Source: Agrocybe praecox | Lineage: Eukaryota > Basidiomycota > Agaricomycetes > Agaricales > Agrocybaceae | Assembly (NCBI GenBank): GCA_964017145.1 | Contig: OZ024846.1 | Location: forward strand, 620,001 to 684,000 | Direction: 5' to 3' | DNA length: 64,000 bases | Shown here: piece by piece, positions 63,425-64,000 of the stretch | Layout of the letters: the number at the start of each line of letters is the position of its first letter | Position numbering within the stretch: the stretch's first letter is position 1 | Notes under the pieces: model-generated | What the model saw: the letters and a program-made list of their open reading frames with translations, nothing else | Databases searched by the model: none | What the model was told of the DNA's origin: nothing | Made by a program: the position numbers and the translations under genes

Positions 63425-64000
63425 TTATGCATACTTCTGAATCATATTACGATGTTCAAGCCTGCAAAAGTCGATGTAAAGGCCACATAATGTAAATGAA
63501 TACTCGCAACACCCATCCCACCGCCGTGGACAGGGATGCTCGTAACTTTCGGGAGTGAAATAGAAGTCGAGGAAGTTGCGGTAGTATTGACGCTGGTATT
63601 TGCCCCAATACTGGTGGCATTGAAACTTCCCCCCCCCCCCCTTGTCCGAATCGCCCTTTCTATCATCTTGAACTTTGAATCCTTCTTTGGCGCACATCTG
63701 CACAAGCTCCAGCATAAGCATATAACATTGAAATTCAGCTCAGGGCACTGTTAGCATCGCCGGACATGATACATACTTGAACCCGTATTGTCCACCAAAA
63801 TTGTTTGGTTAAATCCCGGGGGCCCAGCATCGACCCCACACCGGACGCAGGACCTCGTACCTGCCACTACGGCGTTCGTGCATATACAATCGGGGAATGT
63901 ATATGGGGTCTTTAGGATAAAGGTCACCATTCACAGCGCCATGGATAGGATATTAAAGAGAAAATATTTGAAGCACATTTCTACCGTGAGCGACATCGTC
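63425..64000 (-). CDS. Incomplete gene at right edge, possible secreted/GPI-type Ser/Thr-rich protein
   Basis: Low-confidence partial model. The minus strand has a Cys-containing segment (CTNAVVAGTRSCVRCG) near 63887-63790. A donor-like GTATGT and an acceptor-like GTGCAG at about 63695 follow. A Ser/Thr-rich, N-glycosylation-like stretch (NATS, NTS, NTT) follows. It ends with a hydrophobic tail VAFTSTFAGLNIVI just before the stop at 63442. Such a tail could be a GPI-anchor signal. The reading frame crosses a run of 13 G (63629-63641 as C on the plus strand), and the frames on either side do not agree with a simple splice model. The run length may be wrong. The 5' part lies outside the window. 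Confidence 0.3.

Overview
The window is nuclear DNA of a filamentous basidiomycete, most likely an Agaricomycete. The genes are dense and split by many short GT-AG introns of about 45-80 bp. They include lineage-typical families (DUF7918 proteins, an HNH-type protein, Rds1-like ferritin-fold secreted proteins) and a GH10 xylanase with a fungal CBM1 cellulose-binding module, which fits a plant-litter or wood decomposer. No bacterial, plasmid or viral genes were recognised. I rebuilt most gene models by hand from donor/acceptor sites and homology-like motifs. In every model given an exact length, the exon lengths sum to a multiple of three.

Layout. 1-6 kb: two DUF7918 paralogues in opposite orientation (the second has one in-frame stop) flank an NmrA-like reductase. 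6.3-8.8 kb: a mitochondrial Atm1-type ABC transporter. 10.7-11.3 kb: a small coiled-coil protein. 12.8-15.2 kb: an FAD monooxygenase of Baeyer-Villiger type. 15.4-17.4 kb: the CBM1-GH10 xylanase. 17.8-18.5 kb: a hypothetical gene. 19.1-23.1 kb: two convergent Rds1-like genes with an unknown small gene between them. 23.6-26.1 kb: an HNH-type protein and a NOPCHAP1-like chaperone. 26.9-35.4 kb: a coiled-coil protein with a C-terminal hydrophobic segment, a CaMKK/Snf1-activating-type kinase and a 50-residue Cys-rich miniprotein. 38.3-44.0 kb: an aminotransferase divergent from galactokinase. 45.8-52.4 kb: a giant Pps1-type dual-specificity phosphatase. 52.4-62.3 kb: a gene-poor stretch holding one small secreted Cys-rich protein gene and a perfect 251-bp fold-back element. 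62.3-64 kb: a second NmrA-like gene and an incomplete gene at the edge.

There is no single pathway cluster. Most genes are housekeeping (Fe-S export, galactose entry, amino-acid transamination, kinase/phosphatase signalling, snoRNP chaperone), mixed with accessory decay or stress genes in local duplicate pairs. The most unusual signals are an apparent 2-nt exon in the xylanase, an 8-nt exon inside the galactokinase signature, a general richness in microexons, the perfect fold-back element, and a microsatellite frameshift in one Rds1-like gene that an upstream cryptic acceptor could compensate.
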